A stretch of DNA of 64,000 bases from Paenibacillus plantarum (GTDB taxonomy: Bacteria > Bacillota > Bacilli > Paenibacillales > NBRC-103111): contig NZ_WHNY01000092.1 in NCBI RefSeq assembly GCF_013141695.1, positions 62,001-126,000 on the forward strand, read 5' to 3'. The notes beneath the pieces were generated by a model. The model was not told where the DNA came from and did not search any database. It was given only the letters and a program-made list of their open reading frames with translations. Position 1 is the stretch's first letter, and each line of letters opens with the position of its first letter. Below, piece by piece: positions 17,746 through 26,661 of this stretch. A program made the translations under genes and the position numbers.

Positions 17746-17889
17746 CAAAAGAGGTCATAGAAGTAAATTATCACTACCATAGAAATTCTTTTTGGCGGAA
17801 TTTTTACACCATTTTTCGTACACAGTTTCCAAACACACGATACAAGTTTTTGTTAATTTTCTCGAATTATGCAATGTGCGCGGAAAAAT

Positions 17890-17918
17890 TTGTAGACCTT
17901 GTGCGAGATTGATACAAT
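17890..17918 (+). promoter_or_regulatory. Predicted sigma-A promoter of ppx
   Basis: TTGTAG (17890-17895) and TACAAT (17913-17918) are spaced by 17 bases and lie 43 bases before the ppx ATG. The rest of the 299-base divergent citZ-ppx gap is AT-rich with no other recognised site. Confidence 0.5.
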
Positions 17919-17961
17919 GTAAGGAATGAATCCGTGAATTAAGTTATAAAGGAGCGACACA

Positions 17962-19503
17962 ATGAGCAACCTTGCAGCTAGGATTGGCATCATCGATATC
18001 GGATCCAACTCCATCCGACTTGTCATTTATGAAATAAATGCCCATGGAGCTTATCGCGTTGTAAGTGAGCATAAAGATTCCGCAAGACTTAGCGAACGCA
18101 TGGGTCCTGATGGCATCTTACATAACAAAGATATTATTTCAATCGTTCCTATCTTAACCCACTATGCCAGGTTATGCCAGTCTCAATTTGTTACAACTGT
18201 TCGAGCCGTTGCTACTGCCGCAGTTCGTAACGCTGCCAACACGTCAGAAATCGTACGTATTCTCGAGGAACAAACAGGGCTCACGATTGAGGTTCTGAGC
18301 GGCTTCGAGGAGGCTCGGTATGGTTATTTAGGCGTCATTAACTCGATGGATATCCGCAATGGCATGATTATTGATATTGGTGGAGGAAGCACGGAAGTTT
18401 CTTTAGTAAAAGATCGGGAGTTAGTCCAAAGTGTCTCTTTTCCTTTCGGTGCCGTGAATACCACGCGTCAATTTATGAAGGGCGCTAATTTAACGGATCA
18501 AGAGATGGCTGATATTCGCAAAATGGTACATGAAGCCATCGCATCTCAGCCATGGATTATGCAATCCCCTAATCTTCCTATGGTTGGCCTAGGTGGGACG
18601 ATCCGTACACTTGGCAAAATGAGCCGCAAGCGAAATAATTACCCGCTCCAACTGGCTCACAATTACGTCATGAAGCCAGGTGAACTTCAAGAATTTTCGA
18701 TACTTTTATCCACATTAACTATTGAAAAAAGGAAAAAAATCGATGGCCTCGCCAAAGAACGAGTCGATATTATTGTGCCTGGCCTGCTTATTCTAGAGAC
18801 GATCTTCGAAGCCGCGAAATCCTCATCTTGTTTCATCAGTGGATCTGGCTTACGCGACGGACTTTTCTTTGAAACTTATAATCCGAAGCAACCGGTGAAA
18901 GCTAACGTTTTGGAAGCCAGCATTCAGAATATACTGACACTCCACCCGAATGCAGCTGTCGCACATGTTCGGCATGTCGATATCTTAGCCATGCAACTGT
19001 ACGATGCGCTAGCACCATCGACAGATATAGATGCACGCGGTAGGCTGTTGCTGCACACAGCTGCTCTTTTGTACCGAATTGGTGTGAGCGTCCATTACTA
19101 CCAGTACTTGAAGCACACCGAATATATGATTCAAGAAGCACATATTGACGGCCTCAGTCATCGGGAGATTGTCATCGCTTCGCTCATCGCCACATTCAAA
19201 ACAAAAAATCGGACCCAGCAGCAGGCACTTGTTTACAAGGACCTATTACTGGAATCCGATGTTAACTTAATCATTAAGCTTGGTGCCGTCCTTAAGCTTG
19301 CCATGGCCATGGATGCCAGCGAGACACAACCCATCCATGCGGACATCCGTATCCAACGTAATGATACTTCCATGAATCTTAATCTGCTTTGTGCGCACAA
19401 CCCTTTCTTGGAACTCAAGGAGCTGAACACATTCACCAAAGATTTCGATAAAATCTGGGGCATTAAGCTTAAGATTCAATCCGAAGTCTTTTCCATGAAG
19501 TAA
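17962..19503 (+). CDS. ppx: Exopolyphosphatase (Ppx/GppA family)
   Basis: The 513-residue protein has the ASKHA-fold phosphate motifs IGIIDIGSNSIRLVIYE (residues 8-24) and IIDIGGGSTEVSLV (about 134-147), then a C-terminal HD-like helical region (about 310-510). Exopolyphosphatases release phosphate from polyphosphate ends; some relatives act on pppGpp. ATG 17962 follows AAGGAGCGACACA. It converges on ppk, and the two reading frames overlap by 35 bases, so synthesis and breakdown of polyphosphate are encoded back to back. Confidence 0.9.
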   Translation: MSNLAARIGIIDIGSNSIRLVIYEINAHGAYRVVSEHKDSARLSERMGPDGILHNKDIISIVPILTHYARLCQSQFVTTVRAVATAAVRNAANTSEIVRILEEQTGLTIEVLSGFEEARYGYLGVINSMDIRNGMIIDIGGGSTEVSLVKDRELVQSVSFPFGAVNTTRQFMKGANLTDQEMADIRKMVHEAIASQPWIMQSPNLPMVGLGGTIRTLGKMSRKRNNYPLQLAHNYVMKPGELQEFSILLSTLTIEKRKKIDGLAKERVDIIVPGLLILETIFEAAKSSSCFISGSGLRDGLFFETYNPKQPVKANVLEASIQNILTLHPNAAVAHVRHVDILAMQLYDALAPSTDIDARGRLLLHTAALLYRIGVSVHYYQYLKHTEYMIQEAHIDGLSHREIVIASLIATFKTKNRTQQQALVYKDLLLESDVNLIIKLGAVLKLAMAMDASETQPIHADIRIQRNDTSMNLNLLCAHNPFLELKELNTFTKDFDKIWGIKLKIQSEVFSMK

Positions 19504-21601
19504 TTCGCATTGCCTCGAACTGGCTCCGATAAGGGGTCAGTTCATTTTTTATGCGCGTATACATCCCATTGGGCATGAGCTCTCTCGCTTTGACATTATC
19601 ATGGAGCGTTACGTTTAGAATTTGAATCATCATTTTCTTCATATCTCTGTCCAAAACCGGGCACATCAACTCAATTCGCCGGGTTAAATTACGCGTCATC
19701 CAATCTGCCGAAGACAGATAGACATCGACATGTCCCCCATTTTCGAAATAGTAAAGCCGCGAATGTTCCAAGAATCGGTCTACAATACTCCGCACGGTAA
19801 TATTCTCACTTAGACCAGGCACACCTGGCCTCAAGCAGCAGACGCCTCGAATGATGAGTTCGATCTTCACGCCAGCTTGTGACGCCGCGTATAACGCATC
19901 CACCATTTCTTGATTCGATAGGGAGTTCATTTTCGCAATAATCCGAGCTGGACGACCAGCTCTAGCATGCGCCGATTCACGTGCGATGAGCTCAAACAAC
20001 TTATCTTTCAAGTCCGTTGGCGCGACAGCAAAGGATTGCCAATCATGAGGGGCAGAATAGCCCGTGATTTCGTTGAATAGCGCTGAAGCATCTTCTCCAA
20101 TCACACTGTTGGACGTGAACAAGCCTACATCCGTATAGAGCCGAGCCGTACTGTCATTGTAGTTACCTGTTCCGACATGAACATAACGACGAAGCGTATG
20201 CTCTTCCTGACGAACGACAAGTGTGATTTTGGCATGCGTTTTGAGTCCGACTAGCCCGTAAACGACGTGGCAGCCCGATTTCTCCAGCATTCTCGCCCAA
20301 GCGATATTCCGTTCTTCATCGAACCTTGCTTTCAGTTCGACAACTACCGTCACTTGTTTACCGGATTCAGCCGCTCTAGCCAATGCCTGAATAATCGGCG
20401 ATTTACCACTCGCCCTGTATAAGGTCATCTTGATGGCCAATACGTGTGGATCATAAGCGGCATGGACGATAAAGTCCGTCACCGCATCAAATGTCTCGTA
20501 CGGATGATGAACGAGGACATCTTTCATTTTGAGAATGCTGAAAAAGTCAGTTTCATCCTCAAACTCAACCGGGTATTTGGCCACCACGCGCGGATAACGC
20601 AGATTTTCAAAACCATTCAACGTACTTGCGAGCTTCATAAAATAAGTAATATCTAAAGGACCGTCGATTTCAAAAATTTGCTCTTCAATCTCAAACTCAT
20701 CCTGCAATTGGGCAAGCGCGTAGGGATGAATCCCCTCTTGTACCTCTAACCTCACAGGAGAGCCCCAGCGTCTGCGTCTAAGCTCCTTTTCGATCTCTTC
20801 CAGCAAATCCTCCGCGCCTTCTTCGTTAAGCGTTAGATCCGCATTTCTCGTGACACGGAAGCCATGTACAGAAATCGGTGTATACCCGCTGAATAGCGAT
20901 TGAATGTGATGCTCAATCAGTTCCTCAAGCAGAATAAATTCTGTCTTTTTACTATTGGAACGGGTTGGAACAGGTATGCAGCGTGCTAAGTTACTAGGAA
21001 TTTGGACGATTGCGAAATAAGGCTCCTCATCCAAGTCTTCACCTTCGCGTACAAGTAAAACGGCCAAATATAAAGACTGATTATGTACAAGTGGAAAAGG
21101 ACGGCTCTGATCGACTGCCATCGGCGTCAATACAGGGAATATAATGTCATGATAGTAGGCATCCATAGCTTTTTTCTGAGACGTGTTTAGATCCTCATAC
21201 TCGGTAAATACAATGCCTTCCTTCATCAAAAGCCGCGTCACTTCTCGGTATGTCTTGTACTGCTCTGTTACCATTTTCGCCGTGCGCTTCATAATGCGTT
21301 TGATGAGTCCTGCCGGTGTGTAGCCGGTGAAATCCTTTTTGGTATAGCCAGCCTTAATCTGATCCTTGAGTCCTGCGACACGAACACTCATGAATTCATC
21401 GAGGTTGCTCGATACGATCGACAGAAATTTCACACGCTCTAGTAGTGGTGTACTCGCATCCTGCGCTTCCTCAAGCACACGCCAATTGAACTCGATCCAG
21501 CTCAAATCACGATTTAAGTACTTGGTTGAAATCTCTTTGACTTCTTTGACTTCTTTGAGTTCTTTAACATCCTTCAGTTCTGGTTCGCGCGCAATACTCA
21601 T
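19469..21601 (-). CDS. ppk: Polyphosphate kinase 1
   Basis: The 710-residue PPK1 makes polyphosphate from ATP. N-terminal hallmarks are NRDLSWIEFNWRVLEEA and SNLDEFMSVRVAGL; the phosphohistidine region is GLKTHAKITLVVR (about 435-447), in the phospholipase-D-like catalytic half. Before the conserved part is a Lys/Glu/Val-rich leader encoded by a short 9-base repeat (about 21533-21567). ATG 21601 follows GGAGGATTT. Its 3' end overlaps ppx and contains the ppx terminator in antisense. Confidence 0.95.
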   Translation of the reverse strand: MSIAREPELKDVKELKEVKEVKEISTKYLNRDLSWIEFNWRVLEEAQDASTPLLERVKFLSIVSSNLDEFMSVRVAGLKDQIKAGYTKKDFTGYTPAGLIKRIMKRTAKMVTEQYKTYREVTRLLMKEGIVFTEYEDLNTSQKKAMDAYYHDIIFPVLTPMAVDQSRPFPLVHNQSLYLAVLLVREGEDLDEEPYFAIVQIPSNLARCIPVPTRSNSKKTEFILLEELIEHHIQSLFSGYTPISVHGFRVTRNADLTLNEEGAEDLLEEIEKELRRRRWGSPVRLEVQEGIHPYALAQLQDEFEIEEQIFEIDGPLDITYFMKLASTLNGFENLRYPRVVAKYPVEFEDETDFFSILKMKDVLVHHPYETFDAVTDFIVHAAYDPHVLAIKMTLYRASGKSPIIQALARAAESGKQVTVVVELKARFDEERNIAWARMLEKSGCHVVYGLVGLKTHAKITLVVRQEEHTLRRYVHVGTGNYNDSTARLYTDVGLFTSNSVIGEDASALFNEITGYSAPHDWQSFAVAPTDLKDKLFELIARESAHARAGRPARIIAKMNSLSNQEMVDALYAASQAGVKIELIIRGVCCLRPGVPGLSENITVRSIVDRFLEHSRLYYFENGGHVDVYLSSADWMTRNLTRRIELMCPVLDRDMKKMMIQILNVTLHDNVKARELMPNGMYTRIKNELTPYRSQFEAMRITSWKRLRIES
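19518..19550 (+). terminator. Terminator of ppx lying inside the ppk coding sequence
   Basis: A ten-pair stem with two wobbles (19518-19527 with 19533-19542) is followed by C and ATTTTTT on the plus strand, 15 bases past the ppx stop. The same bases encode the last codons of ppk on the other strand. Confidence 0.7.
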
Positions 21602-21787
21602 AAATCCTCCAGTATTTTTCCATTTTTAGTGATCTAATATCTTCATTGTACTATGCGTATTAGGGAGGCGACAATCCAATTCCCCGTATTTCAATATATT
21701 AAGATTTTGTAAAGATCATGATATTTCCGTATTTATCCACGTTCATGTTACAATATAAATGACTTGAAACAAGGAGTGATTCCTACC

Positions 21788-22924
21788 ATGGGTATCCTAA
21801 ATCCGCGACTGGTTCACCAAATTTTCAGAGGCATATGGGTGGCCATAATTCTCTTCTTACTAGCTATTGCCTTTTACTATATCATTCCACTCATTTACCC
21901 TTTTATTTTTGGTTGGATTATCGCACTTATGCTTAATCCGCTTGTTAATTTCTTTCAATTCAAATTAAAACTGCCACGGTGGCTGTCTGTCACGTTATCC
22001 ATGCTCCTCTTCTTAGGTGCGATGGTTACGATTATCACCTTGCTTGTTGCTAATATTGTCGTGGAACTAGGCTCCCTTGCGGATACGATTCAACTTCAGA
22101 TCAATCGGTGGGTCGAGGAATTTAATGTATTCATTAATTCAGTCACTTTCCAGCAATGGATCGAACGCGTGAATGAGTTTTTTGAAAATAATCCCAAATA
22201 TCAGGAGACTGTTAACACGAATCTCTCCTCCACAGCTGGTTCTATTGCCGACATTAGTAAATTGGTCATCACTTATACGTTTGCAGCACTCAAAGCTTTC
22301 CTGACTTCTCTGCCTAATATCGCAACGATCACGATCATCGTCATGTTGGCCACTTTTTTCATCAGTAAAGACTGGTACGGGCTCATCAAACGCTATAAGG
22401 GAATCTTTTCTGACGTGATTGTTAAAACGACCAAATTGATCCGCACGGATTTACAGAAAGCCTTGTTCGGCTATTTAAGAGCTCAGCTGATACTCGTTTC
22501 GCTCACTGCACTCGTCGTGATCATCGGCTTGCTAATACTCCGAGTTGATTATGCGATCACCATCGGCTTATTAACTGGTTTAGCGGACCTGATGCCGTAT
22601 CTGGGAACAGGCGCAGTGATGGTGCCATGGATCCTCTATGTTTTCTTCGCTCAAGGGAATATCATGCTGGGTATTGGGCTCAGTGTCCTGTATGGCGTTA
22701 TTGTGATCGCGCGGCAAATTATGGAGCCCAAGGTTTTAGCCTCCTCAGTCGGCCTAGATCCACTTGCTACACTTATTGCGATGTTCGTGGGGTTAAAACT
22801 ATTTGGGCTGTTGGGACTCATCGTTGGACCTGTCTCCCTTATCCTAATAACCGCTTTCTATCGGGCAAGAATCTTCCACGATATTGCAGCATACATACAC
22901 AAAGGCTCGGCACCTCCTGAATAG
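21788..22924 (+). CDS. ytvI: Sporulation integral membrane protein YtvI (AI-2E transporter family)
   Basis: The 378-residue polytopic protein of the AI-2E/PerM family has about seven to eight membrane segments and a periplasmic-type loop at about 90-150. ATG 21788 is preferred because AAGGAGTG lies ten bases before it; a TTG at 21764 has nothing comparable. The C-terminal half carries the family pattern LMPYLGTGAVMVPWILY and EPKVLASSVGLDPLATL. YtvI is a sporulation-associated membrane protein in B. subtilis and lies in the same neighbourhood. Transported substrate is unknown. Confidence 0.85.
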   Translation: MGILNPRLVHQIFRGIWVAIILFLLAIAFYYIIPLIYPFIFGWIIALMLNPLVNFFQFKLKLPRWLSVTLSMLLFLGAMVTIITLLVANIVVELGSLADTIQLQINRWVEEFNVFINSVTFQQWIERVNEFFENNPKYQETVNTNLSSTAGSIADISKLVITYTFAALKAFLTSLPNIATITIIVMLATFFISKDWYGLIKRYKGIFSDVIVKTTKLIRTDLQKALFGYLRAQLILVSLTALVVIIGLLILRVDYAITIGLLTGLADLMPYLGTGAVMVPWILYVFFAQGNIMLGIGLSVLYGVIVIARQIMEPKVLASSVGLDPLATLIAMFVGLKLFGLLGLIVGPVSLILITAFYRARIFHDIAAYIHKGSAPPE

Positions 22925-22945
22925 GAGGATGACCGAGCCTTTCGT
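22901..22945. terminator. Bidirectional terminator between ytvI and fxsA
   Basis: Ten-base arms AAAGGCTCGG and CCGAGCCTTT enclose a second small CCTCCT/AGGAGG stem. The 5' arm is inside the end of ytvI. Its symmetrical A and T ends can serve both converging genes. Confidence 0.8.
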
Positions 22946-22956
22946 TTACTCTTAGC

Positions 22957-23352
22957 TTATCTGCGATTGATGATGTGCATGTTGCCTTTGCCGATTTGCT
23001 TACGTATGATCGCCAGCAGGAATACTTTAAAAATCGGTCTTGTGTAAGGAAAGACGAGCAGGAAACCTAGAATATCCGTAATGAATCCCGGTGTAATGAG
23101 CAAAATCCCTCCAAGGAAAATACAAATCCCATCGAGGATTTGCTGCGCTGGCAGCTGCCCCTGAGACCACTCGAACTTCGCATACTCCATCACCTTGCGT
23201 CCCTCTCGCTTCGCAAAGTAAGCACCTAAGAAACCGCTCGCTATGATTAACAGGAAGGTCATCCAACCTCCGACTAGATGTCCAAGCATGATCAACATGG
23301 TAATTTCTACAGCTGGTACAAGAATAAGAATAGCGATAATCCAACGAAACAT
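22957..23352 (-). CDS. fxsA: FxsA family membrane protein
   Basis: A 131-residue membrane protein with about three hydrophobic segments: residues 3-22, 25-45 and 68-100. It has the family pattern GGWMTFLLIIASGFLGAYFAK and GGILLITPGFITDILGF. FxsA was named for suppression of phage F exclusion in E. coli; the Bacillus counterpart (YtzA) lies beside ytvI and pyk. ATG 23352 follows GGAGGC and starts four bases after the thioesterase stop, so the two are likely cotranscribed. Confidence 0.85.
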   Translation of the reverse strand: MFRWIIAILILVPAVEITMLIMLGHLVGGWMTFLLIIASGFLGAYFAKREGRKVMEYAKFEWSQGQLPAQQILDGICIFLGGILLITPGFITDILGFLLVFPYTRPIFKVFLLAIIRKQIGKGNMHIINRR

Positions 23353-23356
23353 AGGT

Positions 23357-23800
23357 TTAGCCTCCGTCCTCAGTATACTTCGCAATAAGCAGCCACAATT
23401 CTGGCGCTTCCTTCTCTATACGTACGGGCCTCCAAGAAGGATTCACCCAAACATGACCAGTTGTTCCAGTCACCAGCAATTCTTCGGTGAGATCGTCGTT
23501 TATTCTTCGAATTTCATATGCGAATTGCAGCCGCACGCTGCTTGATTGTGACACGCTTGTATAGATACCCACGAGATCATCGTATCGTGCTGGTTTCTTG
23601 AACTTGAGATCCGCTTCTGTAACGGGAAGTAAGAGTCCCATTTCTTCTATTTTACGATAGGGATAGCCTAGGGATCGTATAAGCTCTGTACGGCCGATTT
23701 CGAACCAAGTCAAATAATTGGCATGGTACACAACCCCCATCTGATCCGTCTCCTGATAACGCACACGCAGCTGTTGTTGATGCCACCGTTCCTGAGTCAT
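23357..23800 (-). CDS. Acyl-CoA thioesterase (YbgC/4HBT hotdog family)
   Basis: The 147-residue hotdog-fold protein contains YQETDQMGVVYHANYL (about 13-28), whose Asp is the catalytic position of 4-hydroxybenzoyl-CoA thioesterase relatives. Such enzymes hydrolyse acyl-CoA thioesters. ATG 23800 is chosen over an upstream frame because GGGAGG lies seven to eight bases before it. It sits just upstream of fxsA and downstream of the pyk terminator. The natural acyl substrate is not predictable. Confidence 0.85.
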   Translation of the reverse strand: MTQERWHQQQLRVRYQETDQMGVVYHANYLTWFEIGRTELIRSLGYPYRKIEEMGLLLPVTEADLKFKKPARYDDLVGIYTSVSQSSSVRLQFAYEIRRINDDLTEELLVTGTTGHVWVNPSWRPVRIEKEAPELWLLIAKYTEDGG

Positions 23801-23877
23801 GCTGATCCTCCCGATAACTATTGGTATCCTCATTATATCATAGGTTGGTCGCAGCTATAAATTTGGCGCTACAGACG

Positions 23878-23919
23878 CCAAAAAAGAGTGAAGCAAGATC
23901 GTACTCTTGCTTCACTCTT
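23878..23919 (-). terminator. Rho-independent terminator of the accD-accA-pyk operon
   Basis: Perfect 15-bp arms (23884-23898 and 23905-23919) with a six-base loop are followed on the minus strand by a six-base T-run. It begins 15 bases after the pyk stop. Confidence 0.92.
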
Positions 23920-23933
23920 CCTTATCGCTTCGC

Positions 23934-25688
23934 TTACAGAACGCTCGCTTGACCTGAGTAGATAACACCTACTTCTGGGTAAATGGAAACTTCTGTACCG
24001 TCTTTAATTAGTTCTACTGCATTTTCCACACCTACGATGACTGGAATTCCAAGGCTAAGTGCAACGACTGCCGCGTGAGACGTGATGCCGCCCACTTCGG
24101 TAATCAAGGCAGATGCTCTTTGAACAGCCGGCATGTACTCTTTATCTGTTGAAACTGTTACAAGCACAGCTCCGTCTACCATCTTCGCGTTAGCTTCTTC
24201 CGGTGTACGCGCCGTTACAACAGTACCTGTCGCCGTTTGCATTCCGATGCCTGTTCCTTTGGCAATCATCTCACCAACGTGATGAACCTTGATTAGGTTC
24301 GTTGTTCCAGAGCGGCCTACTGGCACGCCTGCTGTAATTACAACGATATCGCCAAGGGAAACGATACCTGTTTTGATGGAGCTCTCTACCGCTAGGTTGA
24401 ATAGCTCATCCGTTGTTTTCGCTTCTACGCCCATCACAGGGATTACACCCCAAACTAGGGATAAACGACGAATCACTTGCTCACTTGGTGTAACTGCGAT
24501 AATCGGGGACTTCGGACGGTATTTGGATACCATACGCGCTGTATAGCCACTTTCTGTTGCCGTTAGAATCGCTTTCGCGCCTAACTCCAAAGCAGAGTTC
24601 GCTACCGCTTGTGAGATCGCCTCTGTTACGGTTACTTGTTGCGCTTGCGCTTGACGAAGGAAAATTTCTTTATATTCCAAAGCCGCTTCTGCACGCTCAG
24701 CAATACGAGCCATCGTTTCAACGGATTCAACTGGATATTTCCCAGCTGCTGTCTCACCAGATAACATTACTGCATCTGTTCCGTCGAATACCGCATTCGC
24801 TACGTCACTTGCTTCCGCACGTGTAGGACGCGGGTTACGTTGCATGGAATCTAGCATCATTGTAGCGGTAATAACCGGTTTACCAACGATGTTACATTTT
24901 TTGATCATTTGCTTTTGAACAACGGGCACATCCTCAGCAGGAATCTCAACACCAAGATCTCCACGAGCAACCATCAAACCGTCAGAAACTTCAAGAATTT
25001 CGTCAAGGTTGTCAACGCCTTCTTGGTTTTCGATTTTGGAGATGATTTGGATATGCGAAGCGTTGTGACGCTCCAGCAATTCACGGATTTCCATGACATC
25101 ACTTGCTTTACGCACGAAAGAAGCTGCGATGAAATCTACACCTTGTTCGATACCAAACACAATATCATTCGCATCTTTTTCTGTGATACCGGGAAGGCTG
25201 ATTTTCACGCCTGGTACGTTAACACCTTTTTTACTTTTGATCGTTCCGCCATTGACGATACGGCATTCGATCTCTGTTCCACGAATTTCAACAACCGTAA
25301 GACCGATCAAACCATCATCGATCAGAATCGTTGATCCGACTTTAACATCACGCGGCAGATCCGAATACGTAACTGAGATACGGTCTGTATCCCCTAGAAT
25401 TTCTTCGGTTGTCAAAATAATATGCTTGTCCTGAACAAGCTCAATTGGCTCTTCTTTTAGCTTACCTGTACGGATTTCCGGTCCTTTGGTATCCAGCAAA
25501 ATAGCAGCTATTTTACCAGTCTCGGCGGATGCAGCGCGAAGGTTGCGTATACGGGCACCGTGCTCTTCAAAATCTCCATGGGAGAAGTTAAGACGAGCAA
25601 CGTTCATGCCCGCTTCTAGAAGCTTTTTGAGATTCTCTTGTGATTCGCTTGCTGGTCCAATCGTACAGACAATTTTCGTTTTACGCAT
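23934..25688 (-). CDS. pyk: Pyruvate kinase
   Basis: The 584-residue enzyme makes pyruvate and ATP from phosphoenolpyruvate and ADP. The N-terminus (CTIGPASES), NFSHGDFEEH and the catalytic MVARGDLGVEIPAE with MLSGETAAGKYPVE are clear. A C-terminal extra domain of about 110 residues has GGITSHAAVVALSLGIPVIV, the PEP-utiliser mobile domain found in Bacillus-type pyruvate kinases. Its ATG overlaps the end of accA by eight bases, so translation is probably coupled. No pfkA gene lies between accA and pyk. Confidence 0.97.
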   Translation of the reverse strand: MRKTKIVCTIGPASESQENLKKLLEAGMNVARLNFSHGDFEEHGARIRNLRAASAETGKIAAILLDTKGPEIRTGKLKEEPIELVQDKHIILTTEEILGDTDRISVTYSDLPRDVKVGSTILIDDGLIGLTVVEIRGTEIECRIVNGGTIKSKKGVNVPGVKISLPGITEKDANDIVFGIEQGVDFIAASFVRKASDVMEIRELLERHNASHIQIISKIENQEGVDNLDEILEVSDGLMVARGDLGVEIPAEDVPVVQKQMIKKCNIVGKPVITATMMLDSMQRNPRPTRAEASDVANAVFDGTDAVMLSGETAAGKYPVESVETMARIAERAEAALEYKEIFLRQAQAQQVTVTEAISQAVANSALELGAKAILTATESGYTARMVSKYRPKSPIIAVTPSEQVIRRLSLVWGVIPVMGVEAKTTDELFNLAVESSIKTGIVSLGDIVVITAGVPVGRSGTTNLIKVHHVGEMIAKGTGIGMQTATGTVVTARTPEEANAKMVDGAVLVTVSTDKEYMPAVQRASALITEVGGITSHAAVVALSLGIPVIVGVENAVELIKDGTEVSIYPEVGVIYSGQASVL

Positions 25689-26661
25689 GGTTACTGTTAC
25701 CCTCCTGAGTGAATGTGAACCGACCGATATCTCTAAATTTCCGGTAACGGTCCTCGAGCAGCTCCTGTTCGTTCAAACTTAGCAGTTGCTGAAGCTGTTC
25801 CCAGATCGCTGATTTAATATGTTCGGCTTGTGTTGTTAAATCCCGGTGAGCGCCGCCCTTTGGCTCCGGTATGATCCCATCGATGACACCGAGTTCAAGG
25901 ATGTGATCAGCCGTAATTTTCATAGCTTCTGCCGCGTGTAATGCTTTAGAAGCATCTTTATAAAGAATCGAAGCCGCGCCTTCGGGACTAATAACCGAAT
26001 AGATCGCGTTCTCCAACATTAACACCTTATTGCCTAAACCTAATGCAAGAGCGCCGCCACTGCCGCCCTCTCCGATAACGATACAGATGATCGGCACACG
26101 AAAAGAGGCCATTTCCAGTAGATTTCTGGCAATCGCTTCTCCTTGACCGCGTTCTTCCGCAGCATTCCCAGGGAACGCCCCTTTGGTATCAATAAATGTC
26201 ACAATAGGACGCTTAAATTTGTTAGCTTGACGCATCAAACGGAGCGCTTTACGGAATCCTTCCGGGTGCGGACATCCGAAATTACGTGCGATATTATCCT
26301 TCGTATCTTTCCCTTTTTGGTGACCAACAACCGTCACGGCTACCCCGTTTAGTTTTGCCAGTCCACCAACGATGGCTAGATCATCCCCATATAAGCGGTC
26401 ACCATGAAACTCGATGAAATCCGTAAAAATCGTATTAATATAATCGATCGTCGTCGGTCTTTGCGGATGACGTGCTAATTGCATTTTCTCCGCAGACGTC
26501 ATCGTTGTATACAATTCATCTTCTAATTGCGCATATCTTTCTTCCAAACGACGAATTTCCTCTGAAAAGTCGATTTGCTTCTCTGCCCCAAATTTACGCA
26601 GCTCTGCAATTTTGCTTTTTAGTTCCGCCAGTGGCTGTTCAAACGGCATTTCACCCGCCAT
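25681..26661 (-). CDS. accA: Acetyl-CoA carboxylase carboxyltransferase subunit alpha
   Basis: A 326-residue carboxyltransferase alpha subunit, forming with AccD the enzyme that makes malonyl-CoA for fatty-acid synthesis. It starts FEQPLAELKSKIAELRKF. The carboxyltransferase core includes TFIDTKGAFPGNAAEERGQG and IGEGGSGGALALGLGNKVLM, whose Gly-rich loops bind acyl-CoA. Length is typical. Its start overlaps accD by 11 bases and its end overlaps pyk by eight, which makes a compact three-gene unit. Confidence 0.97.
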   Translation of the reverse strand: MAGEMPFEQPLAELKSKIAELRKFGAEKQIDFSEEIRRLEERYAQLEDELYTTMTSAEKMQLARHPQRPTTIDYINTIFTDFIEFHGDRLYGDDLAIVGGLAKLNGVAVTVVGHQKGKDTKDNIARNFGCPHPEGFRKALRLMRQANKFKRPIVTFIDTKGAFPGNAAEERGQGEAIARNLLEMASFRVPIICIVIGEGGSGGALALGLGNKVLMLENAIYSVISPEGAASILYKDASKALHAAEAMKITADHILELGVIDGIIPEPKGGAHRDLTTQAEHIKSAIWEQLQQLLSLNEQELLEDRYRKFRDIGRFTFTQEGNSNHA

